From Symbiodinium natans (lineage: Eukaryota > Sar > Dinophyceae > Suessiales > Symbiodiniaceae), in NCBI GenBank assembly GCA_905221605.1, contig CAJNDS010000720.1, forward strand, positions 1 to 64,000: a stretch of DNA of 64,000 bases, given 5' to 3'. How positions within the stretch are numbered: the stretch's first letter is position 1; each line of letters starts with the position of its first letter. Both the position numbers and the translations under genes were made by a program. Under the pieces are notes generated by a model. It had not been told where the DNA came from, made no database searches, and saw nothing but the letters and a program-made list of their open reading frames with translations. Positions 37,301 to 51,632 of the stretch are shown piece after piece.

Positions 37301-40300
37301 TCCAGAGATTAGCTCTAAGAACCTGATGCCCCACAGCGCCCAAAATCCAAACCTGCAGCCCTCAGCCCGTGATCCCCCAAAAGCCCTAGTACTGCAGCTT
37401 AGAAGTTCAGTTCCCTCAGCCACCCTAATATGGGAGCCTTAATAATTAGAACAGGGTTTTGCGGGGGTTGTTAGAATACATGTTATATAGGGACCCGAAT
37501 TAAGTAACTATTCCGACCACGGGGCCTGACCCGAAGTTCGAGAGACCAAAGACTTACACAGAAACCTCCACTTTGGAGATTTTAGGGTTTAGAGTTTAGG
37601 GTTTAGGATTTAGCTGCTTAAGTCTTCGAACGCTACTTGCAATTTCCCCATGAACCTCCCAGTGCCTTGGCCATCGACCACCTTCCACCCTAAACCCTAA
37701 ACCCTAAACCCTAAACCCTAAACCCTAAACCCTAAACCCTAAACCCTAAACCCTAAACCCTAAACCCTAAACCGCCCAGGTTCCCCCGCAGTGGCTCGCC
37801 TTCCAGGGCAACTTCGAGCCGCCCACGAAGCCCAAGGCCCAGGCGCACACCAGCCAGCTCCAAACAGGGTTTAGGGTTTAGGGTTTAGGGTTTAGGGTTT
37901 AGGGTTTAGGGTTTAGGGTTTAGGGTTTAGGGTTTAGGGTTTAGGGTTTAGGGTTTAGGGTTTAGGGGGTTGGGTGATGCTGGTTGTGTGGGCCTGCATT
38001 TCCCGGCAGCTGCGCAGTCCTGGTTGTAAAGGGGGTTAGGGGTTTAGGTTTTTGGGCTTTTGGGTCTTGTTTCAAGGGTCTTCAAGGGTCTTATGGGTTA
38101 GGGGTTTTTAGGTTTAAGAGGGCGGAGAGGGTTTAGGGCTTAGCATGTTGGAGGTTGATTCTTTGCTGAAGGCTTTTGGGCTTCAGAAAGCTCCCGGAAG
38201 ATGTGGGGCTTAAGGGTGGGCTTTGGTGGACAGGGGAGGGATGGGACTCAAAGCTCCAGTTGCCTACTTAAGCAACTTTGTTTTGGGATACCCCTCAAGA
38301 ACCGAATATATAGGTTGGGGGGGGGGGGGGTTTCCGAACATAGGGGGGCCCCTTAAAGGAGATGTTATTCTGCTTGTTTTGGGAAGTACCTACATAATCC
38401 AGGGAGTTCCTTCAAGTATAGAACAGACCCTGATGCGACTTAAGGCTTCTTGCAGAATGCAAGGCAACGCAAGGTGTACACTTGGAGGTTCAGGGTACTT
38501 AGGAACCCAGTTATATCTGTACGTATCCCCCAATCATCACCCTATTAGGGTGCTTGAGGGGCTTATGAGTGGGTTATAGCTACACTTATAGTTGGTTTAC
38601 TAAGTACCCTGACCCTCCAAGTAGAGTGTCGTCTCTGCGAGGTGAGCCCTCGCATGAAGTCCTCCAAGGCCGACAAAAAGGCCTGGGCGCACTGGGTGGA
38701 CATATCATGGGTCCTCTATACTACCTGCCTAAGGTCCCCCCCCCCCCATTAAGAACCCTTAATTAGGTTTAATTATCCCGAAGTAGCCTTAATTATGGGA
38801 GGAACCTCGGGGGCGGTAGTATAGAGGGGTAGCGCAACGCAAAATGCAAGTATGGCTTGGAGGTTTGGCGTGGGATGCACCCCCTTATACTAACAGTCCT
38901 GAAGAGGGATTATCGTACCCACTATTATCATCCCTATGAAGGACTGTTAGTATTTAGTATAAGGGGGAAAACATCCAGAGTCTTGGCACATGTCACATGT
39001 TCTTTTCTGATGGGATTCAAGAGGACACAAACCAAAGCACTGTGGTTCTATTTTGGAGCCTTACCTTAGAGTCTTTGTGGGCTACATGTGCTTCTTATGA
39101 AGCTAGCTGAAATCATGTTTTCTGGCCAGGTGCCAAACTGCAGCCAAGAACTTTTCAGAGGGGACAAGCAGGGCCAACCTAGACAATAATGAGCATAAGG
39201 TTTAGGGTTTAGGGTTTAGGGCTAGGCTTGGGCTTTGGCCTTCGGGCTAGGAGGTTGACACATGGGGTTTAAGGGTTTGATGCTGGAGAGGGACACGGGT
39301 CCGGGACGGTTTGAGATGTGTATATCTATATATTTTTATTTATTTAGTTATTTATTCATTTATTTATGTATTTATTTATGTATTTATAGTTTCCCAAAAA
39401 CGCTTATTCTTAAAGCCCGTCTAGATTCTCGAACCTCTGTTTTTTTCATGATAAGTCGTTGGCCAGGTCCCCCATTCTCAAAACTCCCCTCACGACGACG
39501 TCCCGAAACACTAAACCCCAAACCCTACACCCTACACCCTAAACCCTACACCCTAAACCCTAAACCCTAACCCCTAACCCCTAAAGAAACTCAGCGTCCA
39601 GGTGGAGATGCAGACGATGGAGCACATTCGGGTCTTGCACTACGAGGCCGGTCGGCGGCCGATGCGTACCGTAGGGTCTAGGTTTTAGGGTTGAGGGTTT
39701 AGGGTTTAGGGTTTAGGGTTTAGGGTTTAGGTTTTAGGGTTTAGGGTTTAGGGTTTAGGGTTTAGGGTTTAGGGTTTAGGGCTTAGGGCTTAGGGCTTAG
39801 GGCTTAGGGTTGGGGATTCTGGCTCGTTTTCTGCTGGCAGTCATCAAGTCCGGCTTCAAAAAAAAAGATTTCGGGTTTAGGGTTTAGGGTTTAGGGTGTA
39901 GGGATGCAAAAGGGTTTAAGCTTTAGGCTTTAGGGTTTAGGGTGTAGGGTTCAAAGTTAATGTCAAAGGGTTTAGGGGTTAGGGTTTAGGGTTCAAAGTT
40001 CAAAGGGCTTAGGGTTTAGGGTTTAGGGTGTGCTTCGAGGCTGTTTGGAGGGCTGAGGGCTCAGCGGGCTTAGGGTGCTTAGGGCTCAGGATCTGCAGCA
40101 CACTGCGGCAACAGAACGATGCAGCTAAGGCCAAATAAACCCTCCAGCTATAGACATGGCCTTAGACCCCTGGCTTTGACGAGGAGATGACCCTAAACCC
40201 TAAACCCTAAACCCTAAACCCTAAACCCTAAACCCTAAACCCTAAACCCTAAACCCTAAACCCTAAACCCTATCGCGCCAAGGTCAAGGAGCGTTATTAC

Positions 40301-43300
40301 ACGCTTAAAGGTTCACAGCGCCTGCACACTCCGCCCCCTTCGGCCACCGAGGCCTTCCTAAACGCCAAACCTCTTTCAAACCCAAAACCCGTTCAACCCC
40401 CCAAACCCCAAACCCAAGACCTTTTTCCTATTCCAAACCTGCAACACTTTCAAGCCCTAAACCCTAAACCCTAAACCCTAAACCCTGAACCCTGAACCCT
40501 AAACCCTAAACCCTAAACAACCCAACCCCTCCATCCTGAGCCAGTAGGACGCTCGCAGCCGTGGCCGCCTAGTGGTCCAGCGCTGGCGCATCTCAGCCGC
40601 AATCAGGACATACTACCCCTCAACAGTTCTTTTAGCACAGGGTTGCTTGTAGGGCTTGAGATACATTCAGTGACAAGTTGTGTGATGAGGCTTACGGACG
40701 CTTGCGCCCTCAGATGTAGAAAGCCCGGCTCCGATCAGATGGTTTTGGATGCTGTCGAGAAAGCCTTCAGCATTTCGGGTTCTCTATGTCCCTGTAAGAC
40801 CCAAACATGAATTTTCTTCTTCCTCCTAGAAAACACAGCCAGTAAAAACCCCAAACCCCACAGCCCAGTAACACGAATCCCCTACACAGCCTTGGTTCAA
40901 CCCCTAATGCCCTGAACAATTGGGTTTTGAAAGCCATTAATAGCTGAAACCCGGTAGACCCCGATCTTGGTAGAAAAGACGCCCCGTTCTTCCAGAAGTC
41001 TTCGTGCAGTTTAGGCTTTCAAAGTTTCTATGGGCTGTGTGGCTATGTATGTTTCAGAACCACGTGCCGGGCACGTCGGATTCAGTGAATCCGCCGACGA
41101 GCTAAGGACCAGGACACGCAGACCTCACAGTCCGGCGCTCAGAAACTGCCCGGCTTTTACCTGCATATTCTCGAAGTCTAAGCCCTAAACCCGACACCCT
41201 AAATCCTGAATCCTAATCGCTAAACCCTCGAAGTCATGGATCATGCGGCTGTTCTTCACACTCATAGCCAGCTGAGATCCTGAGATCAGGGCCGAAACCC
41301 TAAAGCTTCAACCCTAAGTATTACTTGCCATTGTGGGGAGACATGTTAGATGTTTAAGGGTACTTAAGCTCAATAAGAAATCGAAACTTAATTTTTTAAT
41401 ACTACCCCAACCATGAACTAGATTAGGTCCTCAACCTAAATCCTTGCCAGCTGTGTGCTCTAGTGAGCGTCGAAACGTAAGTCCTAAACCCTTACCCTTC
41501 ACCCTGAGCCCTCGTTCCTAAGCCCTGAACATTCACCCCCAAGTCCTAAACTCTGAACCTTCAACCCCCGGCCCTAAATACCTTCACCTTCAACCCTAAG
41601 CCCGAAACCCCTAAAATGTCCAACCTTGAGTCCTACAATTCCCTAAGTCCGCGAGGTTCCCAACTGCGAGACGAAAGGGCCTGGCGAAGGGTGTCCCGGA
41701 GGACAGTGGCAGGAAGGTGCCGCCTGAAACGGTTGAGGGCTTAGGGTTGAAGGATACGGGCCCGGAATGAATATTAAAATTATTCCCTCATGGCCCGCTT
41801 AGGCGTGTTTAGGGCTTGGGGATGTTTAGGAAGCTTGGGAAAGTTTACGGTTCAGGGCCTAGGGTTCATAGCATTGAGAGAATCAATGGCCTGGGATTCT
41901 GCAAGCTTCAAGACATATAAATACAAAACTTTAAGTTTCAGGATTTATAGCTGAGAGGTTTCGGTCCTAAGGTTTCGGACTTGGTGAACTTCAGGTTCTG
42001 CTTGTGGTTGAGGGTCTCGAGTTTTTGGGGGCTCCGAGGTCTCTCCTAAACCCTAAAGCTCGTATACGAAGTAGGGTATATATTTCTTGTACCCCCAAAA
42101 GGACACCAGGTATATACACTCACCAATATTAAAAAGGAACCTTATATACACTCACCAAAAACAGGAATATAAACCCTGCTTCATATGAGCTGAATCAGTG
42201 GCCCCTTATCAGCTGCGTGAAGCCCTAAAACCCCAAATCCCGGGGTCAGGGATCATCTCGACATTTTTTGAGGGCTTGGGGCTTAGGCTCTTGGCCCAGG
42301 TTAGGAGACCCTATTACGTAGTCTTTTCATTGTTAATGTGATTATCCATTTTTTGTATTTATTGTTCTATTTTACTATCTAGGCGGCAAATATCATTGCA
42401 TATTCATGTATGTCACGGGCTGAGAAGCCTTAATCCCTAAACCTCCTACGTCATTGAACCGGAAGGCAACCCAACCCAGGAAATCCCGCAAGAGACCCCA
42501 ACACGCTTGGCAACGCGTCAGGGCTCCGGAACACTGTCTGCGACAACCTCCTTACCTTCTCCGGCGTGTTGTGATGCCAGGCGCGGTGGAGCACCCAAAC
42601 TCAGGGTTTCTCTGCTTCGCGAATTCGGGCTTAGAGCACATGCGATAGATTTTTTTGGTAGGCCGCGGCGAACGGGGGGCTTGGCATGTTCAGTTTTTTG
42701 GGCTGAAGAGGATGGATGTTTAGCACCAGAGCAACTGCCATCACCCACATGGCTCTTGATGTGACCTCTGAGAAGGGGGGACTCCTAGCTTAGCCTTGTG
42801 CCCTGGAGCTGGGAAGCCCTTAAAAACCGCTTTGATTACCCTATACAAATGAAGGGCCCATACAGCAGAACCCTTTAAAGGAGGTAAGGGGCCATATTAA
42901 GGGCCCATGAAACTACCCTCACCCTAAACCCTAAACCCTAAACCCTAAACCCTAAACCCTCAACCCTCAACCCTCAACCCTCAACCCTAAACCCTAAACC
43001 CTAAATTCAGGGCCCTTAGAGATCTGCGAAGGCCATCTGTGGCCACTGTTCCGGACATGGACGAAGAGCGCGCCCGTGAGAATTTGGGCCCATGGGTGTG
43101 GGAGTTGTTTAGACATGAAGCTCTCATCTTTGAGCCATCAGAGGAGGAACCTCAGCATAGCTTCAGGGTTTAGTTTTTGGGGTTTCGGGTTTAGGGTTTA
43201 AAATCGGGCTTGGGCTTGTGTCCTGGAGAATGCCTCTGGGGAGCAGCTCAGTTCACTTCGTGAACTCCAGGGAGGGAATCTTGCAGGTGCCGTCAGTCGA

Positions 43301-46300
43301 CATCCTTTTGGATGTCACTGAATGGTCCGTCGGCTAAGCCGACGATCCGCTCGGCTTCCTACACTGCACCCCCCAAGACCCTCACAACCCTGTAGTTCCT
43401 AAGCCCAGTAATACCCTATTCGCAAGCTGGGGGGGGGGGGTTCCGAAATTAGGGGCACCTTATTGGGGTCCTTACTATTAAGGGAATCCTACTATTTGAG
43501 GGTTATATTAAGGGTCCCTGATTTTTGTAAACTCTCCGCTATCTTTGGCACCGAGATGAAGCGGCTGCCTGCTGCCAAGCAGCAGGTGGCGGCCCAAGGG
43601 AGGTTGACTCGCAGCCGCCAACAGCGGCCGAGGGCTTTAGGGCTTAGGGTTTCTGCCTGCATGGACAGGTGAGAGGTCAACCTCATTGTGTGCCATTATG
43701 CCAACCAAGTGTATAGAGGTCTCAGAAGGAGGCGGGCCGAAAGAGGTGTGTGTCTTAGTCTGGCTCAGCAACTAGGGCTGCATCGAGGGTTTGGGACAGG
43801 CCCATCGTCTCCACAGCGCCCCAAACCATGAAAGTCGTGTCTAGCAACCTCGAAACCCACGAACTCCCCCCAAAAGGTCCCGAACCCCTAGAACCCCAAC
43901 CCCGAAACCCACAAAGCCCCAAACCACCCTATGTGCCACAGTAGCCCCTCAGTCCTAATCCTTCAACCCTAAATCCCCAAGCCCCAAACCCACAACAACC
44001 CCCAAATCCCCTAATTCCCCATGAAGCCAAAAGCCTCCCCATCCCTAAACCCGTAATCGCCCCTAAACCCCTACACCCCGAAATCCAGAATAGCCCTAAA
44101 CCCTAAACCCTAAACCCTAAACCCTAAACCCCCGAATTCCTGTGAAACCCCAAGCTGCAAGTCCCGCGGCCGCTGGGCTCGAGGCCAAAAGTGAGGTCCT
44201 CCTGATGCATGGGCAGAGGCTTCGCAGACAAGCGCTTAAGCCTAGATGGCGGTTTCTAGGGTTGAGGGTTTAGGGTCTAGGGTTTAGGGAGTTGCAAGCT
44301 CTCGCCTTTGAACGTTTACGTAGCTTTTGCCGTGCTGCTGAACTATAGCACATCTCTGCTACTCGTCACCTTGTCACGAGGAGTTGGTAGGCTTCCCGAG
44401 CTTCGAGGGCGTGGCGGGTGTAGCGACCCCCCCCCGTCCGCGGAACTCCCCAGCCATGGCGCACTACGCCTGGTACTTACTTCGGCCGGGCACCTACTGT
44501 AGAAAAAAGAGCCCTAAACCCTAAACCCTAAACCCTAAACCCTAAACCCTAAACCCTAAACCCTAAACCCTAAACCCTAAACCCTAAACCCTAAACCCTA
44601 GCTTCCAGGCGTCCGGGACACGAGTGTTTAGGGCTCAGGCTTTGAAACGCAGTTCCGAATGCTGCAGTTCCGTGAAGTTCCGTGAAGCCGAAAGAAGGTT
44701 AATGTGCAGGGACATGCCGCACACATATCCTAAATCCTAGGTAGGATAAGGGGTTTAGGGGCTAAGGGGTTTAGGGGCTAAGGGGTTTAGGGGCTAAGGG
44801 GTTTAGGGGTTTAGGGAGTGGGGGACCCTTAAAAGGGAACCCTTCTTAACCCTCTTCTGGCTCTCTTTAACAGAGACCTTATTCAGAGGGTCTATGTCCC
44901 CAAGGGTCCCCCTAATCCTATCCCCTACTAAACCTCTTTCTCGAATGGAGACCCCTAAACGGCTGCCACAGTGCAGACCAAACCCCCCCCCCAATGCAGC
45001 AGGGAGCATCTTGAAGTAAACCCTAAGCGCTCAAGCCTAGAGCCTGCTTCGTGTGAAAACATGTCCCGATGTTCTGAGCCGAAACCCAAAATCCTGGCCG
45101 CGCTGGCGCTCGGCTGTTGCCTACATAAGGCCTAGTTTGGAGGGAATGTAAAATAGGAATAGAACCCCAACCCCTAAACCCCAAGCCCAAAACCCTCCAC
45201 CCGTGTAGAACCTTCAAGCGCGGAAGGTCGCATGGCCCCTTGCTCAATAATGTGGTCCCTTACCTTGTTATGGGGTTCTAAGGCACGCGCCGGGCTTAGG
45301 GTTTAGGCATTTAGGGTTAGGGTTTAGGGTTCTCTCTACAACGGCCGGGCCCTACATAGGGATGCGTTGAAGCCCGTGATAGCAGACGAGGTGTGCGTTT
45401 CTGCTGGAGGCAAGGCCCTGCAAGGGTTCGGGATTTGGGGTTTAGGGTTTAGGGTTAAGAAGGGTTGAGGGTTTAGGGTTTAGCGTCCAGGGTTCGGGGT
45501 TTAGGTCTAGGAATTACAGTGCAGTTAGAAAAAGGGTTTAGGGTTTAGGCTGTTGAGTTTGGGGCTTGTGGGGTTTGGGACTCTAGGGCTTTTGGGGCTT
45601 GAGTTTCAGGCGTTGGTGTGTAGGGCTTTTGGGCTTTAGGGCTTGGATGCTGGCTTCGGGGTACAAGGCTTCGGGGTTTGTAAGCCTTCAGGTTTAGGGC
45701 TCAAGCTTCCGGCTACTTGCTGATGACCCCTAGTGTAGGGTTTAGGGTTTAGGGTTGAGAAGTCATCGAATCTAGTTTAGGGTTGAAAGGTACAACTACT
45801 CATTTACCCTGCCTAGCCCTGAACCTTTAAAATACCCTGAACCCTGGGACCTTATCAACCCGAAGCCTAACCCCTAAACCCGAAGTGCTCAATCCTGGCC
45901 ATGCCGGGAGCTCCCAGGAAAACGTTTTTTGCCTTGGAAATTCGGCGATTGGGGTTGAGGGTTTACTAAACCCGATACATCAACTTCAGCAGCAGAAAGA
46001 ACCCCACAACCCCTGAATCGGTGCCCTCGAACCGCCGGTTTTTGCCCGGTGCGAGAGCGAAACCCCAAACCCTCAACCAACTCTGAAGGGGGAGCCAGCA
46101 AGGGGCTATGAGGCTATGAGCCAGGTAGGCTTGGGACACTGGGGGATGGAAACCCCTTTAACTGGGCTTTGGAGTACTATACTTTAATACTTTTTTTGGT
46201 TCTGGGTTCCTATTATTGCTACTTATTACCTAAAAAGTATATACTTTTTTTCCAGGGTCTACTCCAAAGCTAAGTTAAAGCAGACGGGCTAGACCCCGAA

Positions 46301-49300
46301 AAGCTGCAATCCCCAAAGCCAGACCCCTGCGAGAATCTGGAAAGTAGAAGCCCTGTCGGAGCTCCTTTCGCAGTACTTGGGGGGGTGTGAGGTTTCTAGA
46401 ACTCACCCAAGATTCTGCTGAACCCTGCAGCCTAAACCCTACAAACCCGTAGCCGGGTGCGCAAGAATCCCTGAAATCCCCCAGACGTCGGCGCCCGAAG
46501 GCTCTTCGGCCCGGTGAGGCGGCTGGCAAGCAGCCGACGGCGCGCGGTTTGGTTTGAGGGTCTTAGGGTTTGAGGGTTTAGGGGTTTAGGGTGTAGGCAA
46601 AAAGGCGGCAGTTGCAGTTGGCTTGGTTTCGGCCCCCTTACGTACCCCCTCCAATTGTGCATGTTGTTTGTGTTGCATTTCTTTCGCTTCCTTTTGTTGG
46701 GAGAGGAGAGCGGAGGGGGGTACCGAATGTGTAACTCGCTCTATTTGTATAGCAAGAAAAGCCCGTGCCACCAGAAATGAAGCACAATGGTCTAGGTCCA
46801 CTTCTGGCCAGAAACGCTATACCGACGGGTCAGGCCATTAAGCCAGACTTCTTGGTGCTTACGGGCGAAATTCAGGAGTGGATCCTGATAAGAAACGCCT
46901 TGCTGGAGAGAACCCCCACCATAGAATCCGAAAGACTACAAACCCTCAGCTCAAAACCACATGTCCCACACCCTTTGCTGAGCCCTCAACCCTAAATCTT
47001 AAGCCCTAAACCCGAAATAAGACAGGTGCTCTGGGGCCAAAAGCCCGACAAGCTGGGCGCCCAGCAGTTGGGGGTTTAGGGCTTTAGGAAGCCGTAGCGC
47101 TTACTTGCCTGCACTGGGGATTAGGGTTCAGGGTTTAGGGTTCAGGGTCTAGGGTTTAGGGCTTAGGGTTTAGGGTTTAGGGGTTTAGGGTTTAGGGTTT
47201 CGGCGTTCCATACCTCTGCTTCTCTGAGGCAAACAATCTTAAACCACCAAGTGTCACGGTCAAGGCTATCATGCTTGAACCCTAAGCCCTAAACCCTTGA
47301 AGGCAACGGAATTCTAATTCCCTAAAGCCTAGATCCTATACCCGAGCCCTGAAAACCCCTCAAATGCCTGAACGAAGCTGATTTTTCACACGGTACCCTC
47401 CCTGAGGCTCTACTTGAGCATCCCGCTGAAAGATATTACGGAGCCCGAGGTCGAGTTGGAGGAGCAACAGAGGGTGTAGGGTTTAGGGTTCTGGGGTTTG
47501 GGGTTTGGGGTTTGGGGTGGGTTTAGGGTTTTGTGGGGTTCTACGGTTTAGGGATTCTGGTGCTTAAGGGTTTAGTTTGAGTTGTCAAGGGTTTAGGGCC
47601 TGAAGATGTGCATAAGGGTTTTTGCAGTAAGTAGGGCAAGAAGTACCCCCCAAGAAGGTTCTGTCCAGTTAGAAGTACAGTGTCAGCTGTTGTGTGAGAG
47701 GTCGACAGCAGCCTGGGCCCGAAGGTGGCTAGCTGTCCATATCTTTCCATTGGCGCGGCGCACACCCAAAAGCAGGGTGGCCGCAACTCCTTTCCTGAAA
47801 ATTCCCCTGGCAAAGGGGGCTCCATGCCGAGGATCAACCAAGTCCTGCTCTGTACAGTTCCAGCCAACAGGCTGGCATCCGGGCCATGAACTGCACCAGG
47901 CTGCAGCGCGCCCCCCCCCCCCCAAGGGAGAAGTACAGTGTCACTGCCTCTTACACACGTCACCCTAAACCCAAAACCCCAAACCCTAAAACCTAAACCC
48001 TAAACCCTGAACCTCTGAACCTCTGAACCTCTAAACCCTAAACCCTAAACCCCAAGAAGTGAAAAAGTGAGGACCAGCGGGTCTACTTCCGCGGCGTGAG
48101 CCAGGGGCAGGAGTGGGAGGCTGGCGGCAAGCTATCGGGATGTCGCGTGGGCCGGCCGCCTGCAGAAACCCAAAGGCCTAAACCCTAAACCCTAAACCCT
48201 AAACCCTAAATCCTAAACCCCAAGCCACCCTAAGCCCACGAAGGGACCAGAACTGAGGGGGCTGCTCTGCCTTAGTTCCGAGCCATAGGGCTACAAGTGC
48301 CACGCAGAAGCTTCTGACCACGACCCTAAGCCCTAAACCCTATACTTCTGAACTCCTAAACCCTAACTCTGAACCCTGAACCCTGAACCCTGAACCCTGA
48401 ACCCTGAACCCTGAACCCTAAACCCTAAACCCTAAACCCTGCACGACCCATCCTGGAAGGTGAGCTTAAAGCTCCTTCGCAGCATCAACGCCGGGGCCTT
48501 GCGCAGCCTTGATGTGGAAAGTTTCCGGGTTGCGGGTTTAGTTTTTTTTTTTTTTTTTTTTTGGGGGGGGGGGGGGGGGTTAGGGCTCAACCTTCAACCC
48601 TACACTCTCAAACCAGAAGTCCTGATTCAGGGTTATCCGAAGTGGATAATCTCTCTTGCTTTCTCCCTTTCTTTATTTATTTCTTTCTGCCTTGATTTCT
48701 TTCTTTCTCCATTTCGTGCTTTCTTTGGATCTTTTCTTTCTTTTGTTTCTTTCTTTGTTTCATTCTGGCTTTCCTTTCTTGCATCTCTTTCTCTTCATTC
48801 GTTTGTTTGTTTCGTCATTTGTTCTCACCTTCTCTCTCCCTACTCCCCCTCTCCCCATTCGGAAGGTCACCATCAGCAAGTACGAGCTGGACTCGAAGGC
48901 ATCGTCCCCGGCTTCAAACCCAGAAAGTCGCAAGCTTCAAGAACACCAAGCCTTGTTTGCCTGAGAAGCCCATAAGGGTTTCGGGTTCGGGTTTAGGGTT
49001 TAGGGTTTAGGGGGTTTAGGGGGTTTAGGGGGTTTAGGGGGTTTAGGGGGTTTAGGGGGTTTAGGGGGTTTAGGGGGTTTAGGGGGTTTTTAGGGGGTTT
49101 AGGGGTTTACGGGGTTTAGGGGGTTTCGGGTTTAGGGTTTAGGGTTTAGGGCTTAGGGGGTAGGGAAACTAGTTAGGTTTTGGTTCCTCATTGAGATCGG
49201 CATGATTTTTGGCTTCGGCTTCCCACGCCGCAACCACCAAGATGGCCCAGTAGAACCCTGTTTCCGCCTATGTTCTGTTTCGGAAAAAAAAAACCCTGAA

Positions 49301-49753
49301 CCCGACCCTACACCTCAAACCCAAAACGATGTGGGGCGCCCTAAAAAGCCCCTAAACCCTAAACCCTAATCCCCAAAACCCTAAACCCTAAACCCTAAAC
49401 CCTAAACCCTAAACCCTAAACCCTAAACCCTAAACCCTAAACCCTAAACCCTAAACCCTAAACACTAACCCCTAAACCCTAAACCCTAAACCCTAAACCC
49501 TAAACCCTAAACCCTAAACCCTAAACCCTAAACCCTAAACCCTAAACCCTAAACCCTAAACCCTAAACCCAAATCTGCCGCCAGGGCGTCAACTTCGACC
49601 TGCCCAAGCTCGTCTCGGAGCCTTGCTGGAAGCGGCTGCTGAAATCCAAGAAGCCAGCGGGAGGGATTGGAGAGGGGGGAAAGGTAGGGTTTAGGGTTTA
49701 GGGTTTAGGGTTTAGGGTTTAGGGTTTAGGGTTTAGGGTTTAGGGTTTAGGGT

Positions 49754-49792
<39 letters not shown>

Positions 49793-49794
49793 GT

Positions 49795-49861
<67 letters not shown>

Positions 49862-51601
49862 GGTTTAGGGTTTAGGGTTTAGGGTTTAGGGCGTCTCGCC
49901 GCGCAGCGGCAGTAAGTACCATGTGTAAATGGCGCCCCTACACACCCAGGGGGTGTGGGGGGGGGCGGCATGTCACGCGAAGGCATCTGTTTTCAATGTA
50001 ATCCAACAATTTCATTGGTGCTGGGTTCTTTCTCCCCACCCGCTGTGAGCTTTCACAGGCCACCACCCAAACCACTACCTTTTAGGGTTTAGGGCTGTCG
50101 CCCTCAATTCCCACTATGGAAACGATTCAAATCTCGATGAAACCAAACTGCAGACAAAGGACGAAGCCGGGGAAGGGCCGGGGGGGGGGGGGGGCACGGA
50201 GGGTCAGGGGGGTCGGTCCGCCATCGACTCTATATTGGCACAGCTGGCCATCCTAAGCTCCGGCGGCGGGAACAACTTGATCAACGCGCAGTGCAATCTC
50301 AGCGGCCCTTGTTCCATATTACACCAGCGCACAAACGGACAGCGCCATCGCAAAGTGGACAGCGCGATCGCAGCAGCTCGTGTTCCGTACTACACCAGCC
50401 CGCAAGTGCACAGCGCGATTTCTGCAGCTCTAGCACCCTACAGTGCAGTGGACGCCGCCATCGCAGCAGCCGTGGCTGGAATCGCCGCAGCTCAAACCGA
50501 CGCTGCAATCGCGGCGGCTATGCTTTGGGAGCTGCTCAAGAGCGCCGACATGATCCGCAATTTGCACTTCAGCGGCTCCCTGGTGGCCAGCCTGCACAAC
50601 AACACGGACACGCTGCAGATTGCCAGACCTACAGCACGGCCCAGACCTACACCCGGGCCCGGAAGCAGGAGGGGATCAGGCATGGGCGACGGGGGGGGGG
50701 GCCAGGCAGAGAGCGGGGCCAGAGCAAAATCTAGGGGAGGGAGGAGGGCAGACCGAAACGTCGCGGGGGTGCGAGAGGGCGGGCGATGGGTGTGAGGGGG
50801 GGTGGGGGGGGGGGGGGGGGGGGGGGGAGGGGTGGGGGGGAGGGGGGAGGGGGCCTTTTTTTGGGGGCTTTTGGGGGGGAGGGGGCCTTTTTTTGGGGGC
50901 TTTTGCTTTTGCTGTCGACTTGGTAGCCCAGCGGTACCCTTTTGCACGTTGTTGGGGTGTTGGATGCCTTCCTAAAACAGCTAATTGCAGGGCTCAGGGT
51001 TTTGAAAGTACGGCTCAGTTCTTAGGGTGGTGAGTTTGGAGGGTTTGGGCGTCGAATCTTTGGCGGCATTCGACCCCACCAAGATTCCGAGGATCCGACC
51101 CACTGGTGTGTAGGGTTTGGGTATGCAGCTCTGGAGCCTACAAAGCATTGACAGTTAGGGATGGAGGGTTTAGGGCTTCGGGTTTAGAGTTGAGGGTTTA
51201 GGGTTCAGGGTTCAGGGTTTATGCGCCCAGTGCCTTAGGCTCTAGAGGCATGTGCGTGGAGATTGCACATTTGCAGTCTTAATAAACTTGGCAGCCCAAT
51301 GGTGCCCTTTTGTCCTTTTTGGGGTTTCTAGGTTCCTTTGTAAGTAGTAACAAACGTTTACGCGAGCACCCCTACTGCAGCATGGTTTCTGGGCTCGCAA
51401 GTACACACGTAAGGAAGCAGGAGCCAACTGGCAGGACCCCAGGTTTGGGGCTTGGGCCAACACAGTAGGATTCCTGTTTAGCGTGCCCTGAGGTTTGGGT
51501 TTCGGATTTAGGGTGTAGGGCCCACGGGTCGCTGAGCCTCACCTCTCCCACCCCACACATGGAGAAAAGAGAGAGAGAGAGAGATTAAAAAAAAAAAAAC
51601 A

Positions 51602-51632
<31 letters not shown>

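Noticed and set aside
39602..39670. Prolyl 4-hydroxylase strand (HIRVLHYEAGRRP)
   Set aside because: Superficial likeness to the 'v.rY..Gq' strand, but the iron-binding H-x-D does not follow in the next exons.
43075..43171. Longer exon reading MDEERARENLGPWVWELFRH
   Set aside because: Open and protein-like, but it continues past a consensus GTGAGA donor with weaker GC3; the shorter exon in another frame fits phase better. Kept as an alternative.
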